Assembly (NCBI GenBank): GCA_043228905.1
Contig: JBHGNT010000013.1
Coordinates: forward strand, 8,370,001-8,434,000
Length of the DNA: 64,000 bases
Source: Azolla caroliniana
Lineage: Eukaryota > Polypodiophyta
Direction: 5' to 3'
Part shown: in pieces, positions 1 to 9,970 of the stretch
Layout: every line of letters starts with the position of its first letter
Position numbering within the stretch: the first letter of the stretch is position 1
Made by a program: the position numbers and the translations under genes
Notes under the pieces: model-generated
Told to the model about the DNA's origin: nothing
Seen by the model: only the letters and a program-made list of their open reading frames with translations
Database searches by the model: none

Positions 1-221
1 ATTCAACATTATGTAAAATGAAACATATTACAATGATAGTTGAAAGCATTCTCGTAATCCAAGCGAATGTCTGGCTAAATATGTGTATATATTTAAAAAT
101 ATAGGTTAAAATTGAAATCTTGATAATATTAATTGTGTTTTTTATTAATGTTTTTAAAAGTCATGTGCGCATGTGTGATACATTCTTGAAAGTTTGTTAT
201 AAAATTGTAATTCTTGACATC

Positions 222-640
222 TCATGTATTTATCAATAAAGGTATGCGACATATTACCTGTTCTAAATGACCCGGTGTTAGTCGTAAAATTTCAAATTGG
301 ATCACAAATTGTGATACCGTTTCGTGTGACTCTTGATAGGCCAGATAGAGTTGACCTATTAGATCCTTGTATGGGATCTTTTGATGAAACAATTGTGTGA
401 ATTTCGCAGCTAATTGTTTGAACGAGTCGAACGCGTTTGGCCCGTTCTGGGCATACCAATTTGTCGACGGACCGTCAAATGATAAGACAAACTTAACAAC
501 TTTTAATTTTCCCTCAGTTGCTGCCGACAATCGTTGTGCCACTTGTTTCACCTCCCATGTGGTCAAAAAATCTCTTATATGTGCTTCCACATTAGCACCA
601 TCTCAATACTTCGAGTTAGAGTAAGGCATAGTGTCGTCTC
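222..640 (-). pseudogene. Ty3/gypsy gag fragment
   Basis: A minus-strand open stretch of about 122 codons reads as the capsid-like part of a plant gypsy gag. It has a conserved start (EAHIRDFLTTWE), a central DGPSTNWYAQ block and the FKQLAAKFTQLFHQ / LYLAYQESHETVSQFVIQF blocks that lie in the retrotransposon gag domain. Similarity extends upstream to about 640 through one stop codon. No zinc knuckle, protease or polymerase of this element follows on either side, so this is an isolated scrap. The family call rests on my recognition of the gag motif. Confidence 0.7.
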
Positions 641-1480
641 CCTAAATGTCGTAAAAAGAATTTTCATCAAACCTCTCCTCGTTTGAATGATTATTTGTTA
701 GATCCGGAATTTTGCTCCACTCCCGATCAACTTGTTGCTGATGTTGATGGCTATGTTCGAAATTGTCAGCACTACCTTCTGCTACACGTTAAGACTTTGC
801 TCGTGTGCAAGGATGTTTACGGCTGACAGGTGTTTCTGGACTAGACGAGATCCATTCTACCTTGTTCTCTACCTATTGCGGATGTAACTGGGCGTGCCAA
901 AATTATTGTGTTGTTCGACCGACAGTCGATTTAAGTACATAGCGGACACAATAGGTCAAGCGTTCAGATCCGAACGTTCTATCAAGATGACTGTGGTAGA
1001 AGGATGGATAGACGTACTAGTCAATAAATAAGACTTGTTGTCTGAGTAACTATGATCGACTATTAGATTTTAATATAATTACTTAGTGAGCAAAGCAATT
1101 CAGAAGTCGACACTTAGAATAATAATGAATAGAGAGACCTGCCGACACAAAGATACTCTAACCACTAACTATATTAATTTACAAAATAGAACAACAACTT
1201 TATAATGTTTTCGTTCCCTCTTTTATAGTAAAACTGAGAGTCTCTTTTCAAGATTACATTTGCCCTTGTTCGGCAAGAACTATTACAAAACTGTCTAACT
1301 AATTCTAATACATATTTTTACTACTTGGGAAAATTTGTAACTGTTGACTCATTGATCCACCGCAACAATCTGACTCCGACTCCTTCGTACTTCCGAACAT
1401 TGTCGACTCCGATCCTTTCACACCTGTCTGATTCCGACCTTTCGACCCTATAGCTGACCGACTAACAACTGGAGTGAGCA
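641..1480. other. Unassigned degenerate spacer
   Basis: No open frame longer than about 60 codons and no recognisable motif was found on either strand. The sequence is AT-rich, with several GTCGAC/TCGAC-containing phrases. It may be eroded transposon DNA between the gypsy gag scrap and Copia-E, but I cannot assign it. Confidence 0.4.
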
Positions 1481-1502
1481 GCGCCTCGGCCTAGAAACCA
1501 TT

Positions 1503-1880
1503 TCATAGTCCTGCGTGTTGCATCATGGAGACAATTTGTTCCTGAATTATCCGATTCATCTGTCCGGAAATTCCATTATGCTTCGGACTATATGGTGTCG
1601 TATATTCACATCGAATGCTGTGCTGTTGGCAAAACCTGATGAATTCCTCTAACTTGTACTCTCTTCCATTATCAAACCGCAAGCATTTTAGCTTCCGGCC
1701 GGATTGGTTCTCCACCAAGGCAAGCCATTCCTAGAAGCTCGAGAACACTTGATCTCTACTTCTAGTTGGGTATGCCCACACTTTCCTGGTCGAGTCGTTA
1801 ATAAAGTACACGAAGTAGGAAGTGCCACCAAGGGATTGATGTGACATCGGGCCACAAACTGACCTAGGGCAAGTACCCTT
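1503..1880 (-). pseudogene. Copia-E integrase core fragment
   Basis: Minus-strand Ty1/copia integrase core, split over two frames around 1710-1740. Visible blocks are YFVYFINDSTRKVWAY, the second catalytic Asp region (FDNGREYKLEEF) and TTPYSPKHNGISGQMNRI. In functional copia integrases the last block reads NG-x-AERMNR with the catalytic Glu; here that Glu is replaced, so the enzyme would be inactive. Gag remnants lie only a few hundred bases upstream, so protease and the N-terminal zinc region have been deleted. Reverse transcriptase is also missing. Confidence 0.8.
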
Positions 1881-1929
1881 TCCACTATTTACAGAAATAG
1901 CGTAAACCTAGTATGTTCAATGGGACAAT

Positions 1930-2207
1930 GTGAATACGGCCATTATGCACCCGTATTCAACATTTGTGTCGTTAGCCACATGTTGTAGGACAATTACACT
2001 ATTTGATGGTGGCCACAACCTTCTTGTTTAGGATCTTCCATTCAAACTCTAACACACCTCTGGGTATTTAACCTAGTCTATGGGCTCGTATAGGTCTCTA
2101 ACTATCAGAAGATATTCCATCTTGATCTTCTAGTCAGAGTAGTTGTGTGAGTTCCAAACTATCATACATGGGAAACCACTCACACCTCCTTTCATCTTGC
2201 ACCTCAA
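1930..2207 (-). pseudogene. Copia-E gag N-terminal remnant
   Basis: Reading the minus strand down from the primer-binding site, short frames match the beginning of the Copia-B gag at 18805-19101: a DWKIKMEYLLIVRDLYEPID-type block and a later QHVAND block. Several stops and frameshifts interrupt it. Its place directly after PBS and LTR is right for gag, and it runs straight into integrase at about 1880, which shows an internal deletion. Confidence 0.65.
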
Positions 2208-2219
2208 GCTCTGATACCA
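2208..2219 (-). other. Primer-binding site of Copia-E (tRNA-iMet type)
   Basis: The minus strand reads TGGTATCAGAGC, the standard plant Ty1/copia PBS complementary to initiator tRNA-Met. It lies 4 bases from the TG/CA-type LTR edge at 2224, which fixes the orientation of Copia-E (5' LTR at higher coordinates). Confidence 0.9.
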
Positions 2220-2223
2220 ATTT

Positions 2224-2765
2224 GTTATGATTAGGATGGTAGATTTCTAAATGATAGACTAAAATATACAAAATAGAATAGAAAGTAGAAAACAACAAAA
2301 TAGATAGAATACACAGTACACTAGATTTACGTGGAAAACCCTAAAATAGGGAAAACCACTGGGCAACAGATCTATACTATATGATAGAGACACAAGAAGA
2401 AAAATAGGTTACAAAGACTCTGCTGAATAGAGTATATACCACTTAGGGTTTTGGCAAGTTCACCTAACTATGCCTACACTACCTCTCTTGTCTCCTTCCA
2501 CTCTCTATGCATACACACACTATCTCTCTATTGTATTATGTTCTACACCTTCTACACCATATATATGAAATGTTTTCCCTAGCTTCACATATTTATAGAA
2601 GGAATATGTTATTATTATTATTATTATTATTTAATAATAATAATAGCAGTTTATCGCCCGAGTGGTCGACTCGATTGTCTGACCCACAAGTCGATAGTCT
2701 AGTCGATTAGACCTGACTCCTATGTCAACTATCCAGTCGGCCCGACTAGCAAACTTTGTCATCGA
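2224..2765 (-). repeat. Copia-E 5' LTR (far limit uncertain)
   Basis: Begins TGTTATGATT next to the PBS. It contains the usual leader phrase of these copia LTRs (an acgtggaaaaccct block near 2330) and a short AT microsatellite. No terminal dinucleotide mirroring the start was found; at about 2765 the sequence changes abruptly to Copia-A RNase H. The outer part of the LTR is therefore probably truncated at the Copia-A junction. Confidence 0.6.
2609..2646. repeat. (TTA)n / (TAA)n microsatellite
   Basis: A run of TTA repeats followed by TAA repeats, giving an imperfect palindrome inside the Copia-E LTR. Confidence 0.9.
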
Positions 2766-4557
2766 CCATCCTCTGGATGTGCTTAGTCTGGGAATGGTAG
2801 GCCGCATTCTTCACGAGGTGGATGGCACTTTGATTATCACAATAGAGCTGGTATTCCTCCTATCGGATTCCTAGCTCTTCGATGAAGTCCTTCATCCAGA
2901 TTACCTCCTTGTCGGCTTCTATAGCCGCCATGTACTCCTCTTCTGTTGTCAATAGTGCACATTGAAGTCCTTCATCCAGATTACCTCCTTGTTAGCTTCT
3001 ATAGCCACCATATACTCCTCTTCTATTGTCAATAGTGCAATGGACTTCCGTAGCCTCAACTTCCACGATACAACTCCCCCTGCATATGTCATGACGTATC
3101 CGGATATAGACTAGTTGGTATCTGCATCAACTCACATGTTTGAATTAGTGAAGCCTTCCAATAGAGGTTTACCAGAGCTGAATCGAAGGCACATACTCGT
3201 GGTGCCTTTTAGGTACTGGAGGATCCACTTGACAGCGGCTGAGTGGTCCTTTCCCGGATTTCTCAAGAACCGGTTGACCACTCCGACTGCATATCCGATA
3301 TCCGGTCGTGTGCACAACATTGTGTACATTAAGCTTCCGACGGCAAAGGAATATGGTATCTTCATCATCTCAGACTTCTCCTTCTTGGTCTTCGGGCTTT
3401 GTTTCTCTAAAAGCTTGTAGTTTGCCGGAAGTGTCGATCTGACCATCTTCACGTCCGACATGTTGAACCTTTGGAGCACCTTTGTCACATACTTCCCCTC
3501 TGACAACCACAATAGCTTCTTCGTTTGGTCCCAGATTATATGCATCCCCAATATTTGTCTCGCCGGACCCAAATCTTTCATTGAGAACGTCCAGTTCAAG
3601 GCCTTCTTCAGATTCTTGATTTTGATTCGGTCTGGTCCAATGATCAGCATGTCATCCACATACAACAAGTGTAGTAGGATGTCGCCTCTATCAAAATTCT
3701 TCACGAACACGTAGTGGTCAGACTGCGTCTCGTGGTATCCTTGGTCAGTCAAGAAGGAGTCGAACTTCTGGTACCATTGCAGGGGAGCTTGCTTCAGTCC
3801 GTATAAGCTCTTCTTCAACCGGCACATCAGGCTCTCCATGCCTTTCATGACAAATTCCTCTGGTCGCTGCATGTAGATCTCCTCCTCGAGGTTCCTGTGA
3901 AGGAATGTCATCTTAACATCGAGTTGTTCAACCTCGAGGTCCATGCTCGCTGCTATACTCAACACCGTCCGAATGGATGTCATCTTCACTACTGGGGTAA
4001 AGATCTCATCGAAATCCACTCCTTTCTTCTACTGGAAGCCCTTTACCACAATGCGGGCTTTGTATCTCAATGGATTTTTGGCGTCTCCCAGTTTCAGCTT
4101 GTACACCCACTTGTTCTAGAGTGCTCTCTTTCCTTTCAGAAGCTCCTTCAATTCATATGTATGCTTCTCATGTAGGGAATCCATCTCATCCTGTGTGGCA
4201 CTTAACCACTTGCGGTTGTGGGTGTCTTTCTTTGCTTCTTCGAAGATTTTCGGCTCCCCCTCGTCGGTCAACAGTATTCGCTCTTTTTCTAGAAATCTCT
4301 GGGGGACCCTTCTCTCTCTTAGAGGGTATCTCCATCCTTGGTTTTCGATCACTAGTTCCTCTGTCACTTCTTCATCAGAATCTGATTCAGGGTCTTGTCT
4401 GGTTCTGGTGTTTGATTCTTTGTCTTCGGTCGATTCCGTTCTTTGTCCGAATCTAACCGGTTCATCATGTTCTTTAGTTAACGTCTGACTTCCGACTGGA
4501 TGTGTCCTAGCATCTTCCAACTGATCTCTGTTGCTCGACCCAGAATCCATTATCTTC
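2766..4557 (-). pseudogene. Copia-A reverse transcriptase and RNase H
   Basis: The main open stretch (4019 down to 3132) carries the copia RT core: QLDVKMTFLHRNLEEEIYMQ, SLYGLKQAPLQWYQKFD, the catalytic LLYVDDMLIIG and MKDLGPARQILGMHI, followed by the RT-RNase H linker. The upstream part (4550-4116) holds the acidic linker and the YPLRERR / LTDEGEP / WLSATQDEMDSLHE blocks. Downstream, RNase H is recognisable to 2766, where it ends before the final HWI block. Several stops, frameshifts and an 80-bp duplication make it non-functional, although the YVDD motif is preserved. Confidence 0.85.
2883..3042. repeat. 80-bp tandem duplication inside Copia-A RNase H
   Basis: Two head-to-tail copies with period 80 (2883-2962 and 2963-3042), differing at a few positions. 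Both encode the same piece of RNase H. Eighty is not a multiple of three, so the duplication itself shifts the frame. Confidence 0.85.
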
Positions 4558-4583
4558 TTCTCCGACTCCCAGTCGGCAATGGT

Positions 4584-5300
4584 TTAGTTTTCCATGAAGA
4601 CTATGTCTTGACTTCGGAAAACCTTCTTGTCAACCAAGTCCCACGCTTGGTAGCTGAACTCATCATCGCCATACCCAAGAAATATGCATGGCCGGAACTT
4701 CGGACCCAAATTTTCTCTCTTGTCCCTTGCTACATGTACGTAGGTGAGACAACTGAACACCTTCAAGTGCTGGTAAGACACATCTTTACCAGTCCATATT
4801 CTCTGCGGTGTGTCTCCATCCAAAGGTGCTAAGGGTGATCTGTTTATCACGTACGTCGTTGTCATTAGCGCCTCAGCCCAAAACTTCTTGGGTAGCTTAG
4901 CATATGCCAACATGCTCTGGACTCTCTCCATCAAAGTCTAGTTCATCCTTTCGGTCAATCTGTTCAACTCCAGTGTCTTCGGCACGGTAAATTCAAGCCG
5001 TATTCCTCGAACTACCCCTAGTACTCTCTATTGTTGTCGGCTCGAACCGCCTTCAGTTTCCAGCCTGTTTCTCTTTCCACTCTTGCATGGAGCTCCTTGA
5101 AGACGGTCAATACCTGATCCTTTGTCTTCAACGGTGGGACCCACAGCTTCTGACTATGGTCATCTATGAACGTCACGAAGTACTGTAGCCTAGCATGTGA
5201 CTTCGTGTCCACATGACATACATCAATATGCACAAGCTCTAGTGGTTCTTTCCATGTTGACGATGGTCTTGACTGGAAAGAGGTTCGGTTCTACTTGCCG
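4584..5300 (-). pseudogene. Copia-A integrase
   Basis: Two open pieces. 5233-5018 covers the start of the integrase core, including the first catalytic Asp (HIDVCHVDTKSHARLQYFV), and ends near the second Asp block (RADNNREY, normally RADNGGEY). 4934-4584 covers MMERVQSMLAYAKLPKKFWA, YVINRSPLAPLDGDTPQ, the PCIFLGYGDDEFSYQ block and VFRSQDIVFMEN. The segment with the catalytic Glu lies between them and is frameshifted. The neighbours on both sides are in normal copia order. Confidence 0.8.
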
Positions 5301-6640
5301 ACCAAATAGTCAGTGCACTTCTCAAGTTGCACGTCTTTCTCCTCCGGAATGAGGTTATCTTTGGCAAGTGTCCACATTCCCTTCTAGCTCATGTGGCACA
5401 ACCTCTTGTGCCACAACTCACCGGCAATGTCGAATACCACGTTCACTTCTTCCCTGCATATCCAGGCATGCATAAGGTACAATGTGTTGATATTTTGGGC
5501 TCGGCCACGATCAAGCTTCCTTTTCTGAATTTCATAACTCCATTCCGGATGCTACATGTGTAGCCTTCATCATCCGGCCGATGGACTTATATCAGGTTCA
5601 ACCGAAGCTCTGCAATGTGTCTGACGTCTTTTAGCAACAACTTGCAACTGGTTGACGTTGTCAACAATACGTCTCCTATGCCGATACTTCTGCGCACACC
5701 TTCATTCCCTAGCCGGACACAACCATGTAGGATGAGAAGCACTTCCAGTCGCGGGTCAGATGGAACGACACTCCAGAGTCGACCACCCACGTTGTTTCGT
5801 TGCTGCTAGATGTAGCTTGCTCTCTTCGGTGATAAGCATCAATTCTTCTTCACTTGTCGCGATTTCCAACTTTCTTCTCCGATCCGAACCCTTCTTAGAG
5901 ACAACATTGTTGGTCCCCGCTTTCTCCTTTCAGAACTGTTGGCAATTCTTCTGGAAGTGCCCCGGCTTCCCACTATAGAAGCACATGGGCCTCCTCCTTG
6001 ACTTTGACCTCCTCCCCGATATTTCCCGGTTCTGAGGACTCCAATTCCGGCATCTTCCCCTGTTATTGTTGTCTTCTATAACCAAGGGCCTTCGGATTTG
6101 TTCCGGATTCCTGGTACTTCTGGCAAGCTTCTTCGTTTAACAAACTTGACTTCACTCACGCCAGGGATAAGTTCTTTCCTTCTCGTCCGACATTGCCTAG
6201 AGTGACAACCAACATCTCCCAGCTATCCAGAAGGGATCCAAGCAATAGCAATGCGAGTAAGTCATCGGCTAATGGTACTTCAAATGAGGTAGTTTGGTTT
6301 ATCTGCCCTTGGAAGGTGTTCATATGCTCTGCCATGTGGGTGCCGTCTTGATACCGGAGACTCTCTATCTTCCGGAATACTAAGACCCGATTTACGGCGT
6401 TCTCGTTCTCCAAACATCGTGCCAATCTTCTCCCAGGCCTCATTGGCCTTGTTCTCTTCATTTAAGTTATTGTACAGGCTCATGTCAATGAAGCACCAAA
6501 TGTATGGCGTCATTTTCATGTGCATTACCTCCCAGGTCGCGGCATCGATCTTGTCCGGTCTGTGGTCCCCAAATTATACCGGCAACCAAAGATCTTTTAC
6601 GACTAACATGTCCCTCATCTTCGACTTCTACACCGGTGAG
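5300..6640 (-). pseudogene. Copia-A gag and protease
   Basis: Highly fragmented. 6525-6156 gives gag pieces matching the Copia-C gag at 54149 onward: YQDGTHMAEHMNTFQGQIN, then LADDLLALLLLGSLLDSWE and VVTLGNVGREGKNLSLA. A zinc-knuckle-like region lies near 5940-6010. 5790-5587 gives the protease end and pre-integrase start (CVRLGNEGV, SCKLLLKDVRHIAELRLNLI). Each block sits in a different frame. The order and spacing are those of a copia gag-pro. Confidence 0.75.
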
Positions 6641-6690
6641 CTTGAACATGCTAGCGAATTACTCTTTCAATTTTCTTTCCTTTGCTGTTT

Positions 6691-6702
6691 TCTCTAATAC
6701 GA
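6691..6702 (-). other. Degenerate PBS of Copia-A
   Basis: The plus strand reads a decayed form of the complement of TGGTATCAGAGC, at the position expected for a copia PBS a few bases from the LTR edge at 6706. Confidence 0.5.
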
Positions 6703-6705
6703 GTT

Positions 6706-7108
6706 TGTACGGAATAGCGCTCGGCCACAACCGAGACTCGATTGGAAAATGGAAAGACAGAATAGAAATAAAGATTAATGCACTTACCCAGAATGAGACG
6801 ACACTATATGTTTACGTGGAAAACCCCAAGAGGAAAATCCACGAGATTTCGCAGACTCCGAGCACGATGACTATAGGGCAGAGGTACTACAAAGCGAGAC
6901 TCAGCAGCAACGACCTCGAGCTCTGTCTTCGCCAGCTGGTGGTTACAACAGAAAAGCTTTCTGTATCTCTCTCCCTCCCTCTCTCTCTCTGTACAATGAT
7001 AATGATACCAACGACTACTATCATATTTTCCCTAAGTTATATTTATACTTATATAACGGCCTCAATGGCCTATAAGAAACATATTTACAAATCTATCTCT
7101 CTTCACGG
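6706..7108 (-). repeat. Copia-A 5' LTR, inner part
   Basis: Starts TGTACGGAAT and shares the ctcggccacaaccgagac phrase and the acgtggaaaa leader phrase with the Copia-C LTRs read in reverse. It breaks at 7108, where Gypsy-1 begins after ACGG, and resumes at 14085. Without the insertion the LTR is about 537 bp. Confidence 0.8.
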
Positions 7109-7891
7109 TGTCGTAGTGTAGGTTGCACACTATGTGGAGATTATATTTTTGTCCCTCCGGATAGAGAATGGAGTGCTCGGTGAGAACCGGAAGAAAACGG
7201 TATACCGGCAAGGAAGAAAACGGCATACCGGCAAGGAAGAGCCGGATAAAGAGACATAAATGTAAAAAAAAGGAAATACTCACTACTGCATAGGGCATGA
7301 TTCGAACTCTGCACCTCCACGTTGACAAACCCCAACCTTACCATTACATTAACTTATCTTAAGTGTTTTAAATATAGATTTAATACGTATAAGACCTTTA
7401 TTTATGCATACCTTTATTAAAAGGTAAATCGTGTATTTTTTTAATATATGAAAAAGAAAAACACGAGACACTAAAAAATAACTCATGCACATCTAGCGTG
7501 CATGAGCCCTATACTTAGGAAATAAAAAAGCATCACATGCACATTTAGTGGACATGAACACTTTTTGTAAAAAAAAAGCATGAAGCCATGCTTAGCTCTT
7601 CCTTCCTTATATAAGGAGGAGAGAAATATATAAAGGGTTGTTGATTATTTGGATTAAGAATTAATCAATACAAAAATTATTCGTGGGATTCACGATTTAT
7701 ACGTCTACTTCTCTCTTAACACCCTAAGTACCAATTAATATAGTATACTCGTGTGATTCACGAGTTTCTTATCTTTCTCTTTGCTATTTACTCATAATTA
7801 ATCTCTATCTCACGAACTTCTTTCTCCTAGTCCAAGACCTCTGTGGTTCCCACCCGACTCACGCAACGATCCGGAGCCGAAAGGCACGACA
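7109..7891 (+). repeat. Gypsy-1 5' LTR
   Basis: 783 bp, TGTCGTAG...CACGACA, with short inverted ends TGTCG/CGACA. It holds a tRNA-like block on the opposite strand (about 7293-7348) and a TATA-like cttatataagg phrase near 7610 that could be the LTR promoter. Confidence 0.95.
7293..7348 (-). other. tRNA-like (A/B box) block in Gypsy-1 LTR
   Basis: The minus strand has an A-box-like TAATGGTAAGG and, about 35 bases on, a B-box-like AGTTCGAATC. The arrangement matches the 5' part of tRNA-derived SINEs. No cloverleaf with acceptor stem is present, so it is not a tRNA gene. The same block recurs at 13482-13537 in the other LTR. Confidence 0.5.
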
Positions 7892-7895
7892 CAGT

Positions 7896-7913
7896 TGGTG
7901 AACCCGACGTGAA
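7896..7913 (+). other. PBS of Gypsy-1, tRNA-Trp type
   Basis: TGGTGAACCCGACGTGAA begins four bases after the LTR end. Its complement ends GGGTTCACCA, which fits the 3' end of plant tRNA-Trp as I remember it. Gypsy-3 has the same site with one change (34364-34381). Confidence 0.75.
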
Positions 7914-7929
7914 GACGGGTGGCAAGGAG

Positions 7930-9969
7930 ATGGAGGCTCAACAAGCTAACAATATGATGGCGATGTTCGAACGAATGCTTCAAGAACAACGCACGATGTC
8001 GGAGATTTCGGCATCAGTAGAGCGGCTCGTGCAACGCAACGGGCAATTTAATGGTAAGGATGTGTCGCGATATTTGCAGGACTACAAGGCGGAGATGCTC
8101 CGGTGCCGGGCTTCGGAAGGACTGCAAGTGACATCCTTTAACCGGGTGGCGACCGACGGGCTTCAAGGGAGTATCCACGGGTTGGAACAACAAAATCCGA
8201 CGTGGGAAGCATTCGAAGAGGCGTTAAAGACCACGTTTGCCATCGAGGACTCCTCCAAGGCAACGCGGAGGGGATTCGAGGATTGGGTGGAAATGTCAGG
8301 TAAGGGGCTGAAGGTCCTCGAAGTGTTTTCGACATTCGAGTGTCGGTTCGGGAGGTTGTCCGCGAGAGATCAAACTATTCTTGCACCGGACAAAGTCATC
8401 ATGTTTTTGCGAGCTGTGGACGTCCGGGACCGGAAAGATCTCGGAGTGCTTCTTGAGGACACGACCACCGAAAGCGGCCTCACCGAAACATGGGAAAGCA
8501 TGCGGGATATCGTCGCGCGGTACACGAAGAGGGGGCAATGGCTTGCCAACGAAGAAAAGAGGGTTTCGGAACCGATTCCGAAACCGAGAACGGGACTGGA
8601 AGACCATCAACCGAGGGCTCGGGAGATTACGGCCGAGAAGGGAGTCGACGCGTCTACGGTGGAGCAGCTGCTGAAGGAGATGGAGAATCTAAAGATCGCG
8701 ATGGTGAAGAAGTCGGATGACTGCCCCACAAGCTCCAAATATACGGATCGACGGTGCATATGGTGCGATAGCGCCGAACACGATCGGAGGGATTGCGACG
8801 ACCATAAGGAGGCGCTACGACGGGATCTCATCTACTACGAGGGAAACCGGATTCATTCGATGGACTCTCGGAAGCCACTCCGACCGAACTTCCGGAAAGG
8901 CGGCATGAAGAAGGTGCTCGAGGAGGAGTTAGCGGCAAGAAGCAACTATGCGACAACCGCGGGAATATGTGTCGGGGAGTCATCGGGAGCGAAGGCGTCT
9001 TTCTGGCCGGAGGTGCTAGGAAACACCGAGAAAACCGACTCCAACGATATCCGAAACACCGCGGAAGGCGTCCGGGAAGCTACGGGATGGGAGTGCCCTG
9101 TCGACAAGAATAGCATATACGCCCTGTGTCAATTACATGAGGTGTATGTGGACGAGAAACGACGGCGCACGGAGGATGCGGCCGGACCATCGAAGATACC
9201 GGAAAGCTGGAACTCCGGAGGTAAGGGAAAAGAAAAGGCGACTCCGGCATTCAAGCTCGCCTCGGACATAGAACAACAAACCGACTTGAAAAGAGTGTTC
9301 GAGGAAAGAATCTTGGATAGCCGGGTAGATTTTTCGTTGCGGGAACTACTCGGAATAGCGAAGAAGGAGTTTCACGATCTTCTCGTGGATCTCGTGAAAA
9401 GGAAGAGACAAAGTACGGAGGAAATTGCTCCAAGGGTGAATGCAAATACCGTTTCAACGAACGACACCGAAGTGGAAGGCGAAATTCCGAACTCCCACTA
9501 TACAAGGCCACACTGGGCCCGTGCGACTACGGAGACTCCGGTCCGAATCGGCAACATCAAAGAACCCGTGCTAGCATTGATTGATCACGGATCAGAGATC
9601 AACTTGATGTCCAAGGAGTTCTACCGAAAGGGGAAGTGGCCTATAAACACCAACCATGGATGGAAGATTCGGGCAGCCACGAAAACGACAGAAGACCTAT
9701 TTGCGGCTTGTCCGGATGTGATGGTAAAGATCGGGGATGTCGAAATTGACCAAAATTTCTTTGTGCAGGATGAGGTTTCACATTCTGTCATCCTCGGCCA
9801 ACCCTTTATCACAGCTTCACGGATGGAGACGAAGGTGCTCGATAGTGGAGCGGCTTTTGCGCGAATTCGGAGCCAAAACGGAGGGAAATCCGTCCAATTC
9901 CTAACGGTGCCGGCAAATCACGAAAGGAACAAGAGGGAACTCTTGTCCCAAGTGAGAATGGATTTTTAA
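7930..9969 (+). CDS. Gypsy-1 gag-protease polyprotein
   Basis: 679 codons from the first ATG after the PBS; the frame is also open upstream into the LTR but has no ATG there. Domains in order: a capsid-like gag (about residues 35-215: DVSRYLQDYKAEML, FEEALKTTFAIED, MFLRAVDVRDRKDL), a CCHC knuckle of spacing C-x2-C-x4-H-x4-C (C-IWC-DSAEHDRRDC), a basic/acidic linker, then an aspartic protease domain whose catalytic triplet reads D-H-G (LALIDHGSEINLMS) instead of the usual D-S/T-G, with ILGQPFITASRM as the second conserved block. The protein would form the particle shell and process the polyprotein. The stop TAA overlaps a T-run at which the relatives shift to -1; in this copy the -1 frame soon ends in a TAG. 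Confidence 0.9.
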   Translation: MEAQQANNMMAMFERMLQEQRTMSEISASVERLVQRNGQFNGKDVSRYLQDYKAEMLRCRASEGLQVTSFNRVATDGLQGSIHGLEQQNPTWEAFEEALKTTFAIEDSSKATRRGFEDWVEMSGKGLKVLEVFSTFECRFGRLSARDQTILAPDKVIMFLRAVDVRDRKDLGVLLEDTTTESGLTETWESMRDIVARYTKRGQWLANEEKRVSEPIPKPRTGLEDHQPRAREITAEKGVDASTVEQLLKEMENLKIAMVKKSDDCPTSSKYTDRRCIWCDSAEHDRRDCDDHKEALRRDLIYYEGNRIHSMDSRKPLRPNFRKGGMKKVLEEELAARSNYATTAGICVGESSGAKASFWPEVLGNTEKTDSNDIRNTAEGVREATGWECPVDKNSIYALCQLHEVYVDEKRRRTEDAAGPSKIPESWNSGGKGKEKATPAFKLASDIEQQTDLKRVFEERILDSRVDFSLRELLGIAKKEFHDLLVDLVKRKRQSTEEIAPRVNANTVSTNDTEVEGEIPNSHYTRPHWARATTETPVRIGNIKEPVLALIDHGSEINLMSKEFYRKGKWPINTNHGWKIRAATKTTEDLFAACPDVMVKIGDVEIDQNFFVQDEVSHSVILGQPFITASRMETKVLDSGAAFARIRSQNGGKSVQFLTVPANHERNKRELLSQVRMDF

Positions 9970-9970
9970 A

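Larger units (their letters stand above)
2766..7108 (-). mobile_element. Copia-A, Ty1/copia retrotransposon, 3' truncated
   Basis: A minus-strand element with gag, protease, integrase, reverse transcriptase and RNase H in copia order, all frames broken. The 3' end is cut within RNase H at about 2766, so no PPT or 3' LTR remains. The 5' LTR starts at 6706 and is interrupted at 7108 by Gypsy-1; its outer end resumes at 14085-14218. LTR and gag resemble Copia-C (53060-58390) more than Copia-B. Confidence 0.85.

Noticed and set aside
6504-7121. Plus-strand open frame of 205 codons ending at the Gypsy-1 border
   Set aside because: Covers Copia-A gag antisense and LTR; no protein family seen.
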